From an uncultured Lachnospiraceae bacterium (GTDB lineage: Bacteria; Bacillota; Clostridia; Lachnospirales; Lachnospiraceae), in the NCBI GenBank assembly GCA_910587765.1, contig CAJUNR010000031.1, positions 1 through 57,592 of the forward strand: 57,592 nucleotides of DNA, given 5' to 3'. The stretch's first letter is position 1; every line of letters begins with the position of its first letter. Below the pieces are notes generated by a model that saw only the letters and a list, made by a program, of their open reading frames with translations, made no database searches and was not told where the DNA came from. Both the position numbers and the translations under genes were made by a program. This document shows positions 25,992 to 35,211 of the stretch, in pieces.

Positions 25992-26636
25992 ATGAAACAC
26001 TGTATAAAGGAGATCAGAGAAAAAACGTCCGGTATGAGCAGAAGAGAAGCGTGCTCGTATGTACTGACCTATTACTGGTATCATCTGCTGGGCGCTGCCG
26101 CTGCGGCCGCCCTGATAGTTGTATTTGCGGCGCATTATGGATTCGGGAATCAAAAGCCGCTGTTCACCTGCATCCTGGTGAATCAGGAGACGGACGGGAC
26201 GAGGGATTTATATATACGGGACATGTTTGCCGAAAAATCCGGTATTCCGAAAGAGCGGATCGAGATTGATTCCGATTATCAATTTTCCTTTGATCGGTTC
26301 CGGATGCAGGGGGTAAATGAAAGCTCTTATGAGAAATTCTTTTTCCGGTGGAGAAATGAAGAGATTGACGCGTTGATTCTGTCGGAGAGCTTTTTCCGGC
26401 ATTGTAAAGAGATGGGCGGATCGTTTTATACATTGGAGGAAGACGGAACGGAAGGCCTGGAGCTTTATATGGACGAAGGGCAGGCCAGGGCGGTAGTGCT
26501 GGGATACGACCGTTTTACGGAACAGGTGACCGGCCAAAAGGATGAGAAGCTGCTGCTCGCGTTTCCGGTGTCCGGGAAACGGACGGAAGAAAGCAGGAAA
26601 TTTTTAGAGTTTGTGTGCGATGAGGTGGGATTATGA
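25992..26636 (+). CDS. hypothetical membrane-anchored protein in the mannan operon
   Basis: A 214-residue protein. Residues 1-34 are polar and basic, a single hydrophobic segment (about 34-52, YHLLGAAAAAALIVVFAAHY) follows, and the remaining 160 residues would lie outside, with no lipobox. I do not recognise a domain. The soluble part has the pattern of a small alpha/beta module (FTCILVNQET, IDALILSESFFRHCKEMGG, LLLAFPVSGKR) and faintly recalls part of a binding-protein fold. It overlaps the DUF624 gene by 4 nt, so the two products may act together at the membrane. The ribosome site is poor. Confidence 0.6.
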   Translation: MKHCIKEIREKTSGMSRREACSYVLTYYWYHLLGAAAAAALIVVFAAHYGFGNQKPLFTCILVNQETDGTRDLYIRDMFAEKSGIPKERIEIDSDYQFSFDRFRMQGVNESSYEKFFFRWRNEEIDALILSESFFRHCKEMGGSFYTLEEDGTEGLELYMDEGQARAVVLGYDRFTEQVTGQKDEKLLLAFPVSGKRTEESRKFLEFVCDEVGL

Positions 26637-27235
26637 AAAAATCAGGGATTGCACATCCGTTTTTTGAATTTATGGGAAGTCTGGGGGACTGGATGATTCT
26701 GAACGTTTTGTTTGTGCTGACGTCGCTTCCGGTTCTTACGATCGGCGCGTCTCTGACCTCCTTCTATAAGGTCGCTTTAAGGCGGATCCGAAATGAAAGC
26801 CGGTATGCGGCGCGGGAGTATATGCAGTCTTTCCGGGAAGAATTTAAAGAGAGCACGAAGCTCTGGATGGTCTTCCTGTGCACCGGGTCCGTGCTTCTGT
26901 TCGACGTGCTGTACAGTAAAAATCTGCCCAACGCAGTTAATGTGCTCATCGGATGTCTTGCGGCTCTGTGGTGCTTTGCGTTCGCTTATGCCTTTCCTTT
27001 GCAGGCAAGATTTCAAAACAGTATCAAAAATACGCTGGCGAACGCGCTGCTTCTCTCCTTCCGCCATCTGCCGGCGACCGTTGTTATGGTGGTTCTGAAC
27101 AGCGTTCCGGCTGTCTGCGTGGCCCTGGGGGCGTTTGCGGTTATGGCGGCCATGCCGATTTTCTGCATCATCGGATTCGCTCTGATCGTCTGGGTTAACA
27201 GTCTCTTTCTGACGGTTATCTTTGAAAAACTGTAA
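26633..27235 (+). CDS. YesL/DUF624 family membrane protein
   Basis: A 200-residue protein with four to five predicted helices matching DUF624 (B. subtilis YesL): FFEFMGSLGDWMILNVLFVL at about 12-31, LTSLPVLTIGASLTSFY (about 31-47) and the polar stretch ALRRIRNESRYAAREYMQSF (about 49-68). DUF624 genes are typically found in operons for plant polysaccharide use beside ABC importers; the molecular role is unknown. It overlaps the preceding anchored protein gene (ATGA), which suggests a pair. Confidence 0.8.
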   Translation: MKKSGIAHPFFEFMGSLGDWMILNVLFVLTSLPVLTIGASLTSFYKVALRRIRNESRYAAREYMQSFREEFKESTKLWMVFLCTGSVLLFDVLYSKNLPNAVNVLIGCLAALWCFAFAYAFPLQARFQNSIKNTLANALLLSFRHLPATVVMVVLNSVPAVCVALGAFAVMAAMPIFCIIGFALIVWVNSLFLTVIFEKL

Positions 27236-27311
27236 CAGTTTCGGCCAGACAGAAGCGCCTGTTGGAAAAACAGCAGACATATCATTCACGATTAATATAT
27301 GGAGGTAAAAC

Positions 27312-28376
27312 ATGCAGATCAGACCAGACCATGAGAAACTGTCGTATACCGGAAGGATTGACTGGAGCAATCCGGCGGAGCCGGTTTTTATCTATCCGTG
27401 TACTTCCGTGCGGATGAGATTTACCGGAGATTATCTGAAGGTTCATGTAAGAAACCGTCGGGCATACTGGGACAATTATCTGGGGTGCATTCTGGACGGG
27501 AGACAGTTTTCCTTCCGTCTCCCCGGGGAGGGAAGCGCGGTATGGGAGCTTCCGCTGGAGCAGGGGGAGGACAAAGAGCACGACGTCCTGCTCTTTAAAA
27601 GGCAGGACGCCTGCCACGAAGTGAGCTTTCTCGGAATTGAGCTGGACGAGGGCGGAGCGCTTCTCGACGTGCCGGGGAAGTCGGGAAGAAGGATCGAGGT
27701 GTACGGGGATTCCGTATCCGCGGGAGAAGTGTCGGAAGCCGTGGCTTATACAGGCAGCGAAGATCCGGAGCATCAGGGGGAGTATTCCAATAGCTGGTAT
27801 TCCTATGCGTGGATGACCGCCAGAAAACTGGACGCGGAGATTCACGATATCGCCCAGGGCGGAATCGCGCTTCTGGACGGTACGGGCTGGTTTCATGAGC
27901 CGGAATATATCGGCATGGAGTCCGCGTGGGACAAGATCCGCTACAGTCCGGATCTGGGGGAACCTCTGGACTGGAAATTTGAACACTATCAGCCGCAGGT
28001 GGTGATCGTGGCAATCGGACAAAATGACAGTCATCCTGCGGATTATATGAAAGAGGATCGGCACGGAGAAAAGGCGAAACGGTGGATCCGGCATTATAAG
28101 GCGTTTCTCGGAAAACTCAGAGAGAAGTATCCGGATGCCTGGATCGTGTGCTGCACGACGCTTTTGCGTCATGACCGGGCGTGGGATCTGTCGATTGGAC
28201 AGGCCGTGCAGGAAATGGAAGATGAAAAGATCACGCAGTATCTTTTCCGGAGAAATGGGGAAGGGACGCCGGGACATCTGCGCATACCGGAAGCGGAGGA
28301 GATGGCGGAAGAGCTTTCCGCTTATATCAATAATCTTGCGATCGAAGGATGGGAGGAAGAAAATGGGGGAAATTGA
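27312..28376 (+). CDS. carbohydrate acetylesterase, CE2-like (SGNH)
   Basis: A 354-residue two-domain protein. Residues 1-120 form a beta-sandwich of the CE2 type (SYTGRIDWSNPAEPVFIYPC at 11-30) and residues 125-354 an SGNH hydrolase. The catalytic serine is S134 in YGDSVSAGE, block III is VAIGQNDSH (about 231-239) and the histidine is probably in PGHLRIPEAEE (about 322). No signal peptide is seen, so it acts in the cytoplasm on imported oligosaccharides. In Roseburia intestinalis a CE2 enzyme removes 3-, 4- and 6-O-acetyls from mannose; the same job is inferred here. GGAGG precedes the start; the stop overlaps the next gene. Confidence 0.82.
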   Translation: MQIRPDHEKLSYTGRIDWSNPAEPVFIYPCTSVRMRFTGDYLKVHVRNRRAYWDNYLGCILDGRQFSFRLPGEGSAVWELPLEQGEDKEHDVLLFKRQDACHEVSFLGIELDEGGALLDVPGKSGRRIEVYGDSVSAGEVSEAVAYTGSEDPEHQGEYSNSWYSYAWMTARKLDAEIHDIAQGGIALLDGTGWFHEPEYIGMESAWDKIRYSPDLGEPLDWKFEHYQPQVVIVAIGQNDSHPADYMKEDRHGEKAKRWIRHYKAFLGKLREKYPDAWIVCCTTLLRHDRAWDLSIGQAVQEMEDEKITQYLFRRNGEGTPGHLRIPEAEEMAEELSAYINNLAIEGWEEENGGN

Positions 28377-29445
28377 TTTAACGAGGCTCAAAAACTGTAT
28401 GCGCAGGGCGGCTGACGGAGAGCGGCTGACGATCGGCTTTTTTGGCGGTTCCATTACGCAGGGATGCGCGGCGACCGCGCATGAGAAAGCATACTCCCGC
28501 CGCGTGTTTGACTGGTGGAAACGTACCTTTCCCCAGGCGGAGTTTTCTTATGTAAACGGCGGCATCGGGGGGACCAATTCCCATTTCGGCGCTTCCCGGA
28601 TCTGGCAGGATCTTCTGATGTATCAGCCGGATTTTGTCGTTCTGGATTTCAGCGTGAACGATAAGGCGGAAGAGGTGGAATTTTATCAGGAAACGTATGA
28701 GGGAGTGATACGGAGGATTTTGACCTGCCGGTCGAAACCGGCTCTGCTGATTTTAAATAATGTGTATTATGACAACGGGTTTAACGTTCAGGAGGCTCAT
28801 AATGAGGTGGGAGAATGGTATCACATTCCGCATGTGAGCATGAAGGATACGCTGTACCGGAGCATGAAGGAAGGAATCTACAAGGAGGAGGAACTGACCG
28901 GGGACGGGCTGCATCCGGGAGACCGGGGACACGAGCTGGTCGCCGGGGAGATCACTGCGCTGCTCGATCAGATCAAAGCGCGGATGCGGGAGGAGGGAGA
29001 GGAGCTTCCGCTGCCCGGTCCCCTGACCGTCAACGCGTACGAGCAGGCCGAAAGGATTACCGTGCGGGAGCGGCTGCCGCGGCTTCTGGGATTTCGGATT
29101 GATACGGAGGAGAAGAACGGACATCTGGATCTTTTCCGGAACGGATGGATCGGAAGGAAGGCGGGCGACCGGATTGTGTTTGAGGAAGAAGCCTCCTGCA
29201 TCGCCGTACAGTACCGAAAGTCCGTATGCCGGCCTGCGCTGAGGGCGAAACTGACGCTGGACGGCGATCCCGGGCAGATGTGGATCCTGGACGGAAATTT
29301 TGAGGAAGACTGGGGAGATTCCGCGCAGATTCTGCCGATTCTTCATCATGGGGAAAGGAAAAAGCACCGCATTGAGATCGAGATTGTGGACGATCATCTG
29401 CAGGACGCTGTGCCGTTTTATCTGCTGTCGCTCATTCTTGCATAG
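28363..29445 (+). CDS. carbohydrate acetylesterase, CE17-like (SGNH)
   Basis: A 360-residue protein with an N-terminal SGNH domain (about 20-205) and a C-terminal beta-sandwich (about 225-360) of the carbohydrate-binding type. The nucleophile is S30 in FFGGSITQG, where GDS is replaced by GGS. G69 and N100 (SVND) form the oxyanion hole, and D181 and H184 of DGLHPGDRGH complete the site. The layout agrees with CE17, the 2-O-acetyl mannan esterase described beside CE2 in Roseburia. There is no signal peptide. The start 28363 follows GGGAGGAAGAAA; it overlaps the CE2 gene by 14 nt. Confidence 0.8.
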   Translation: MGEIDLTRLKNCMRRAADGERLTIGFFGGSITQGCAATAHEKAYSRRVFDWWKRTFPQAEFSYVNGGIGGTNSHFGASRIWQDLLMYQPDFVVLDFSVNDKAEEVEFYQETYEGVIRRILTCRSKPALLILNNVYYDNGFNVQEAHNEVGEWYHIPHVSMKDTLYRSMKEGIYKEEELTGDGLHPGDRGHELVAGEITALLDQIKARMREEGEELPLPGPLTVNAYEQAERITVRERLPRLLGFRIDTEEKNGHLDLFRNGWIGRKAGDRIVFEEEASCIAVQYRKSVCRPALRAKLTLDGDPGQMWILDGNFEEDWGDSAQILPILHHGERKKHRIEIEIVDDHLQDAVPFYLLSLILA

Positions 29446-29467
29446 AAAATCAGGAGGTTTATTAAAT

Positions 29468-31192
29468 ATGGAAGCAAGGGAAATATATGAATTATGGCTG
29501 AAGGATTCTTACTTTGACGCGAAGACGAAGGAAGAACTGCAAAGCATTGCGGAAGACGCGGAAGAGATTGAGGAACGGTTTTACAGGGATCTGGAATTTG
29601 GCACCGGAGGACTTAGGGGGATCATCGGCGCGGGAACCAACCGGATGAACATTTATACCGTGCGCAAAGCGACCCAGGGACTGGCGAATTATATCAGAAA
29701 GAATCAGGGACAGGAAAAGGGGGTGGCGATTGCGTTCGACTCCCGGAATCTGTCGCCGGAATTTGCGGAAGAGGCGGCTCTGTGTCTCGCGGCAAACGGA
29801 ATCCGGGCCAATATCTTTCCGTCTCTTCGCCCCACTCCCATGCTGTCGTTTGCACTGCGGGAACTGGGCTGTATCGGGGGAATTGTGATCACGGCAAGCC
29901 ATAATCCGTCGGAATACAACGGTTATAAAGTATACTGGGAAGACGGCGCGCAGATTACGTTTCCAAAAGACGTGGAAATTATCAGCGAAGTAAACGCGAT
30001 CACGGATTATACGCAGGTAAAAACCATAACCCGCAGGGAAGCGGAAGCTTCGGGACTTTACCGGGTGATCGGTCCGGAAATAGACGATGCGTATATGGAA
30101 CGCCTGAAAAAGCTGGTCCTTCGTCCGGAAATTATAAAGGAAGAAGCCAATAATCTGAAGATCGTGTATACGCCGCTCCACGGCAGCGGGAATCTTCCGG
30201 TCCGCAGGATTCTCTCGGAGCTTGGATTTGAGAAGGTATACACCGTAAAAGAACAGGAGCTTCCCGACGGCGGCTTTCCGACGGTCGCTTATCCGAATCC
30301 GGAAGACAAACACGCGTTCGCTCTGGCGCTCGAACTGGCCAAAGAAGTCGATGCGGATCTGGTGCTCGCGACCGATCCGGATGCGGACCGCCTGGGGGTA
30401 TACGCAAAGGACTCTGTTACCGGAGAATACGTCGGCTTTACAGGCAACATGTCCGGAATGCTGATTCTGGAATATCTTCTTTCTCAGAGAAAGGCGCTGG
30501 GCAGACTTCCGGAAAACGGCGCGGTTGTCACGACGATCGTATCGGGAAAAATGTCCAGAGACATTACAGAAGAATATCAGGTAAAGCTGATCGAGACGCT
30601 GACCGGATTCAAGTATATCGGCGAGCAGATCAAGTTGTTTGAACAAAATAACAGCTATGAGTATCTGTTCGGTTATGAGGAGAGCTACGGCTGTCTGCCG
30701 GGCACTCACGCCAGAGATAAAGACGCGGTCGCGGCAGTCATGGCTCTCTGCGAAGCTGCCGCCTGGTACAGACATCAGGGGCTTACCCTCTGCGATCAGA
30801 TGAGAAAGCTGTATCAGAAATACGGGTATTATCGGGAAGATCTGTTTACGGTCACTTTAAAAGGACAGGAAGGCCTGCATAAGATTCATGAGATGATGGA
30901 ACGGATACGGAAAGAGATTCCGGAGAACATCGGAGGAGTCCCGGTCGCGGAGTTCAGAGATTATGAAAAAGACGTGTGTCTGAACTGTGCGACGAAAGAA
31001 CGGAGACCGACCGGACTTCCCAGGTCCAACGTACTGTATTTTGAGCTGGAAAACGGCGCCTGGTGCTGTGTCCGCCCGTCCGGTACGGAGCCGAAGATCA
31101 AATTCTATCTCGGAGTCAAAGGGGAAAGCGAAGAACAGTCCGGACTTCTGCTCCGCGATATGGCGGACGCAGTGAAGAAGCTGGCGGAATAG
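29468..31192 (+). CDS. phospho-sugar mutase (phosphoglucomutase/phosphomannomutase)
   Basis: A 574-residue alpha-D-phosphohexomutase with four domains. The phosphoserine is S144 in ITASHNPSEYNGYKVYW, the metal loop is ATDPDADRLG (about 301-310), the sugar loop is GYEESYG (about 402-408), and the phosphate loop is VRPSGTEPKIKFY (about 536-548). It should convert mannose 1-phosphate, the phosphorylase product, to mannose 6-phosphate, and possibly glucose 1-phosphate too. ATG 29468 follows CAGGAGG by 11 nt; a longer reading into the preceding gene is not credible. Confidence 0.9.
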   Translation: MEAREIYELWLKDSYFDAKTKEELQSIAEDAEEIEERFYRDLEFGTGGLRGIIGAGTNRMNIYTVRKATQGLANYIRKNQGQEKGVAIAFDSRNLSPEFAEEAALCLAANGIRANIFPSLRPTPMLSFALRELGCIGGIVITASHNPSEYNGYKVYWEDGAQITFPKDVEIISEVNAITDYTQVKTITRREAEASGLYRVIGPEIDDAYMERLKKLVLRPEIIKEEANNLKIVYTPLHGSGNLPVRRILSELGFEKVYTVKEQELPDGGFPTVAYPNPEDKHAFALALELAKEVDADLVLATDPDADRLGVYAKDSVTGEYVGFTGNMSGMLILEYLLSQRKALGRLPENGAVVTTIVSGKMSRDITEEYQVKLIETLTGFKYIGEQIKLFEQNNSYEYLFGYEESYGCLPGTHARDKDAVAAVMALCEAAAWYRHQGLTLCDQMRKLYQKYGYYREDLFTVTLKGQEGLHKIHEMMERIRKEIPENIGGVPVAEFRDYEKDVCLNCATKERRPTGLPRSNVLYFELENGAWCCVRPSGTEPKIKFYLGVKGESEEQSGLLLRDMADAVKKLAE

Positions 31193-31201
31193 GAGGACAG
31201 C

Positions 31202-32560
31202 ATGGGATTTTCAAAAGATTTTGTGTGGGGAGCGGCCACCAGCGCCTATCAGATTGAGGGCGGAGTATGCGGGGAAGGAAAGGGAGAGCATATCTGGGAT
31301 ATCTATGTCAGAGAATCCGGTCATGTGTATGAGGGGCATACAGGAAAGATTGCCTGCGACCACTGTCACCGGTTCCGCGAAGACGTGCGCATGATGAAGG
31401 AGATCGGCCTTACGGCCTACCGTTTTTCCATCGACTGGTCAAGGGTTCTGCCCGAGGGGCAGGGAACCGTCAACGAAAGAGGGATCGCTTTCTACAATGC
31501 GCTCATTGACGAGCTGCTCGGTCAGGGAATCGAACCTTACGTCACGCTGTTCCACTGGGAGCTGCCTTACGAGTTGTATAAACGGGGAGGATGGATGAAT
31601 CCTCAAATCGTGGAGTGGTTCGGAGACTATGCGAAACTGATCGCGGAAAAGTTCAGCGACCGGGTCCGCTGCTTCTTCACACTGAACGAGCCTCAGTGCT
31701 TTGTGGGTCTGGCATACCTGACCGGGGAACATGCGCCGGGGCTTCGGATGCCGCTTAGGGATACGTTTGAGATGTCGCACAACGCGCTGAAAGCGCACGG
31801 AAGGGCGGTGCAGATGCTGCGGCAGTATGGGAGACAGCCGCTTCTGATCGGATATGCGCCTACCTGCGGGATGTGTTATCCGGAGACGGAGAGGCCGGAG
31901 GATATCGAAGCGGCAAGGCAGATGCTGTTCGCCCTGCAGCCGGACGACCGAAACTGGACCTGGAATGTGTCCTGGTGGTCGGATCCGGTGATTTTTGGGA
32001 CATATCCGGAGGAAGGACTCCGACGCTACGAACCGTATCTTCCCAGGATCACAGACGCGGATATGAAGCTGATCTCGGAGCCTATTGATATTTACGGACA
32101 GAACATTTATAACGGAAGATGCATCCGCATGGGCGCGGACGGCGTGCCGGAGGATGTAAAGCGTCCGGAAGGCTTTCCGAAGACGGCGATTGACTGGCCG
32201 GTCACTCCGGAGGCATTATACTGGGGACCGAAATTTCTGTATGAGCGATATCAGAAACCGCTTTATATTACGGAAAACGGACTGTCCTGCCATGACGTGG
32301 TCTCTCTGGACGGAAAGGTCCATGACCCGAACCGGATCGATTTTCTGGCCAGATATCTGCGGCAGCTCAAACGGGCGGCGGCAGAGATCGACCTGCGGGG
32401 ATATTTTCAGTGGTCGCTTATGGATAACTTTGAATGGGCAAAGGGATATTCGGAGCGCTTCGGACTGGTATATGTGGACTATCAGACACAAAACAGGATA
32501 TTAAAAGATTCGGCGTACTGGTATCGCGACGTGATTAAAAATAATGGAGCGGATTTATGA
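31202..32560 (+). CDS. GH1 beta-glycosidase
   Basis: A 452-residue (beta/alpha)8-barrel enzyme of GH1. It starts FVWGAATSAYQIEGG, has the acid/base E163 in TLNEPQC and the nucleophile near residue 356 in YITENGLS. FQWSLMDNFEWAKGYSERFG near the C-terminus is the sugar-binding tryptophan motif. The absence of a signal peptide places it in the cytoplasm. Likely substrates are beta-glucosides or glucosyl units left in glucomannan oligosaccharides. GGAGG precedes the start; the stop overlaps the next gene start by 4 nt. Confidence 0.92.
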   Translation: MGFSKDFVWGAATSAYQIEGGVCGEGKGEHIWDIYVRESGHVYEGHTGKIACDHCHRFREDVRMMKEIGLTAYRFSIDWSRVLPEGQGTVNERGIAFYNALIDELLGQGIEPYVTLFHWELPYELYKRGGWMNPQIVEWFGDYAKLIAEKFSDRVRCFFTLNEPQCFVGLAYLTGEHAPGLRMPLRDTFEMSHNALKAHGRAVQMLRQYGRQPLLIGYAPTCGMCYPETERPEDIEAARQMLFALQPDDRNWTWNVSWWSDPVIFGTYPEEGLRRYEPYLPRITDADMKLISEPIDIYGQNIYNGRCIRMGADGVPEDVKRPEGFPKTAIDWPVTPEALYWGPKFLYERYQKPLYITENGLSCHDVVSLDGKVHDPNRIDFLARYLRQLKRAAAEIDLRGYFQWSLMDNFEWAKGYSERFGLVYVDYQTQNRILKDSAYWYRDVIKNNGADL

Positions 32561-34401
32561 GTGTTTTAAAATTGAGCCCGGGATGCAAGGACTATCTCTG
32601 GGGCGGAAGAAGGCTGATCGAGGAATATGGGAAGCAGTATACAGGAGACGTTCTTGCGGAAACGTGGGAGCTGTCCTGCCATCCGGACGGCCCGTCGGTC
32701 ATCTGCAACGGAGAGTATGCGGGCTGTACTCTTGCAGAATACATCGAGGAGGAGGGAAGGGCGGTTCTCGGCACGCACTGCAGAAGATTCCGGGATTTCC
32801 CGATCCTGATCAAATTTATTGACGCAAAGGACAATCTGTCCATTCAGGTGCATCCGGATAACCGGTATGCCCTGAAAAATGAAGGACAGTACGGCAAGAC
32901 CGAGATGTGGTACGTGATGGACGCCGGAAAAGACGCGTTTCTGTATTACGGGTTTCAGAAGGAAATCAGCCGGCAGGAATTTGAAAGACGGATTCAGGAG
33001 GACACCCTTCTGGAAGTGCTGAACGCGGTACCGGTTCAGAAAGGGGATGTTCTCTTTATTGAATCCGGAACGATCCATGCGATTGGAAAAAATATTCTGA
33101 TCGCGGAGATTCAGCAGAACTCCAATGTGACCTACCGGGTATACGATTATGGCAGAGTCGGAAAAGACGGCAAAAAACGGGATCTGCACATCGAGAAAGC
33201 GCTTGCGGTTACCAACAGAATCCCGATCATGAAGGACAACAGCAGTTATCCCCATGTGGCGGACTGTGATTATTTCACGGTCGATAAACTGAACCTGGAC
33301 GGAAAAGTGATGCAGGAACTTACAGGGGAGGTTCAGGAGGAGTCCTTTGCCAGCATTCTGGTGCTGGACGGGGAAGGAACGATCACATGTCAGGGGGAAA
33401 CGCTGGAATATAAAAAAGGAGACAGCCTCTTTCTGTCGGCCGGAAGCGGAAAATATACGATGAAAGGGACCTGCGACGCTCTGCTTACGACCATTCGGGA
33501 GAAAGCGGCTCAGGTAAGGATCGGCATTGATATCGGCGGGACGGATACGAAGATCGGTCTGGTAGATATTCACCAGAAGGTCATTGCGTACGAGACCATA
33601 AAGACCCGGGCTGCGCGTCCGGCAGAGGAAGTGATCCGGGAGATCGGGGAGAAGGCGCTCTCTCTTCTGGAACGGCAGCAGATTCCCGTGGATCAATGCG
33701 TGGGCGCAGGCATCGGAGTGCCCGGAACCGTGGACAGAAAGCGCGGGATCGTTCGCTATTCCAATAATATCAGATGGGAAGACGTTCCTCTTGCCAGAAA
33801 GATGGGACAGTATCTGCCGATACCGGTTTATACGGCCAATGACGCGGACTGCGCCGCTCTGGGAGAGGTCGCGGCAGGCGCGGGAAGAGACTGTCAGGAT
33901 GTGGTGATGATCACGCTCGGAACGGGCGTGGGCGGCGGCGTAATTCTGGACGGAACGGTCTATGAAGGAAAAAGCATCGGCGGCAGCGAGCTGGGCCATA
34001 TGGTGATCGCGGAAAACGGGGAACGGTGCACCTGCGGGAGGAGAGGCTGTCTGGAAGCTTATGTATCCGTGCCTGCGCTGATCCGTGCGGCCGAACGGGC
34101 GGCCGGAAGAGAGATGACGCCGGAGGAGATCTTCTCCTCGGACGAAGAGGAAGTTCAAAAAGTGGTTGACGACTATATCCGCAGGCTGGGGATTGGAATT
34201 GTAAATATTGTGAATATCTTCCGTCCGCAGCTTGTACTGCTGGGAGGTGGGATCTCCGGGCAGGGAGCGGCGCTTGTAAAACCGCTGGAAGAGATCATCC
34301 GCCAGGGCTGCTTCGGCGGAGAGAAAGGCGGAATACCGGAGGTGAAAAGCGCGTTGCTCGGCGATCAGGCAGGCATGATCGGCGCAGCGAGCCTGATATA
34401 G
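32557..34401 (+). CDS. fused mannose-6-phosphate isomerase and ROK sugar kinase
   Basis: A 614-residue two-enzyme fusion. Residues 1-318 are a class I phosphomannose isomerase, with zinc ligands suggested at H99 (IQVHPDN), E116 (TEMWYV) and H174 (GTIHAIG). Residues 320-614 are a ROK kinase, with ATP loop GIDIGGTDTKIG (323-334), ANDADCAALGE and the zinc motif C491-T-C493-GRRG-C498. It would phosphorylate glucose (or mannose) and turn mannose 6-phosphate into fructose 6-phosphate, so both halves of mannosyl-glucose enter glycolysis. No frameshift or stop lies at the junction. It is the last gene of the operon. Confidence 0.92.
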   Translation: MSVLKLSPGCKDYLWGGRRLIEEYGKQYTGDVLAETWELSCHPDGPSVICNGEYAGCTLAEYIEEEGRAVLGTHCRRFRDFPILIKFIDAKDNLSIQVHPDNRYALKNEGQYGKTEMWYVMDAGKDAFLYYGFQKEISRQEFERRIQEDTLLEVLNAVPVQKGDVLFIESGTIHAIGKNILIAEIQQNSNVTYRVYDYGRVGKDGKKRDLHIEKALAVTNRIPIMKDNSSYPHVADCDYFTVDKLNLDGKVMQELTGEVQEESFASILVLDGEGTITCQGETLEYKKGDSLFLSAGSGKYTMKGTCDALLTTIREKAAQVRIGIDIGGTDTKIGLVDIHQKVIAYETIKTRAARPAEEVIREIGEKALSLLERQQIPVDQCVGAGIGVPGTVDRKRGIVRYSNNIRWEDVPLARKMGQYLPIPVYTANDADCAALGEVAAGAGRDCQDVVMITLGTGVGGGVILDGTVYEGKSIGGSELGHMVIAENGERCTCGRRGCLEAYVSVPALIRAAERAAGREMTPEEIFSSDEEEVQKVVDDYIRRLGIGIVNIVNIFRPQLVLLGGGISGQGAALVKPLEEIIRQGCFGGEKGGIPEVKSALLGDQAGMIGAASLI

Positions 34402-34455
34402 CGGACTGCGGGGATTATCGTTTGGGCGGATAAACGGAAGGAAAGTGTAAAGGTC

Positions 34456-35100
34456 TCACAGAGCTTTCGGCAGGTTCCATTTGTATTTTTTGGCAAGAAC
34501 GCGGATCACCACCACCAGCAGGGCGCTGAAGACCATTGCGATTTCACTTTTTATTCTGCCCAGAAGAAAAACATAGCATACGGCGCCCGCGAGCGATGCA
34601 CAGGCATAGACATGCTTTTTCAAAACCGCCGGAATCAGTCCAGCCATCATATCCCGCAGAATGCCGCCGCCTACCCCGGTGAGAACGCCCAGAAATACCA
34701 TCAGGAAATGATAATCTCCGAAGCCGGCTCCGATCGCGGTATCAATGCCTACGACAGTAAAGGCTCCAAGACCGATGGCGTCCAGCAGATTCATAATCTG
34801 TTCATAATATCTGGATTCCAGCAGTTCCATGCGGAAACGGCTGAATTTTACAATAAGGAATAAGACAAGTACGGATGCAAAAGCGGCCAGTACGTAGATC
34901 GGTTTTACAAACAGCGTCGGCGGATGGATGCCGATCAACAGATCCCTTATCATACCGCCGCCGACAGCAGTTGTGACGCCCAATACAATGATGCCCAGAA
35001 GATCCAGTTGTTTACGAATCGCCACCATGGCTCCCGAACAGGCAAATGCGGCGGTTCCGACGATTTCAACAATAAAAAATATAGTCAGACGCTCCGGCAT
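34456..35100 (-). CDS. TRIC cation channel/UPF0126 family membrane protein
   Basis: A 214-residue protein with seven hydrophobic segments made of two repeats. Each repeat starts with a motif of the type FACSGAMVAIRKQLDLLGII / FTVVGIDTAIGAGFGDYHFL and contains a glycine-rich turn (GVTTAVGGGMIRDLL and GVLTGVGGGILRDMM). This is the TRIC/UPF0126 (YicG) fold; prokaryotic members conduct cations in vitro. The start at 35100 is fixed by AAAGGAG 8 nt upstream. It converges with the mannan operon, with 54 nt between the stops and no obvious terminator. Confidence 0.88.
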   Translation of the reverse strand: MPERLTIFFIVEIVGTAAFACSGAMVAIRKQLDLLGIIVLGVTTAVGGGMIRDLLIGIHPPTLFVKPIYVLAAFASVLVLFLIVKFSRFRMELLESRYYEQIMNLLDAIGLGAFTVVGIDTAIGAGFGDYHFLMVFLGVLTGVGGGILRDMMAGLIPAVLKKHVYACASLAGAVCYVFLLGRIKSEIAMVFSALLVVVIRVLAKKYKWNLPKAL

Positions 35101-35211
35101 AAGTAACTCCTTTATAAGACAGGTTGACAGCAAAATAACCGGATATATTATATTATGATTTCCCCGAATGATCAAGAAATGTTTTGCCAAAAGGGTTTTT
35201 CATGATATTCG

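Noticed and set aside
32566..34158. 530-codon minus-strand open frame opposite the isomerase-kinase fusion
   Set aside because: Antisense shadow of a recognised two-enzyme protein; no initiation signals and no family pattern.
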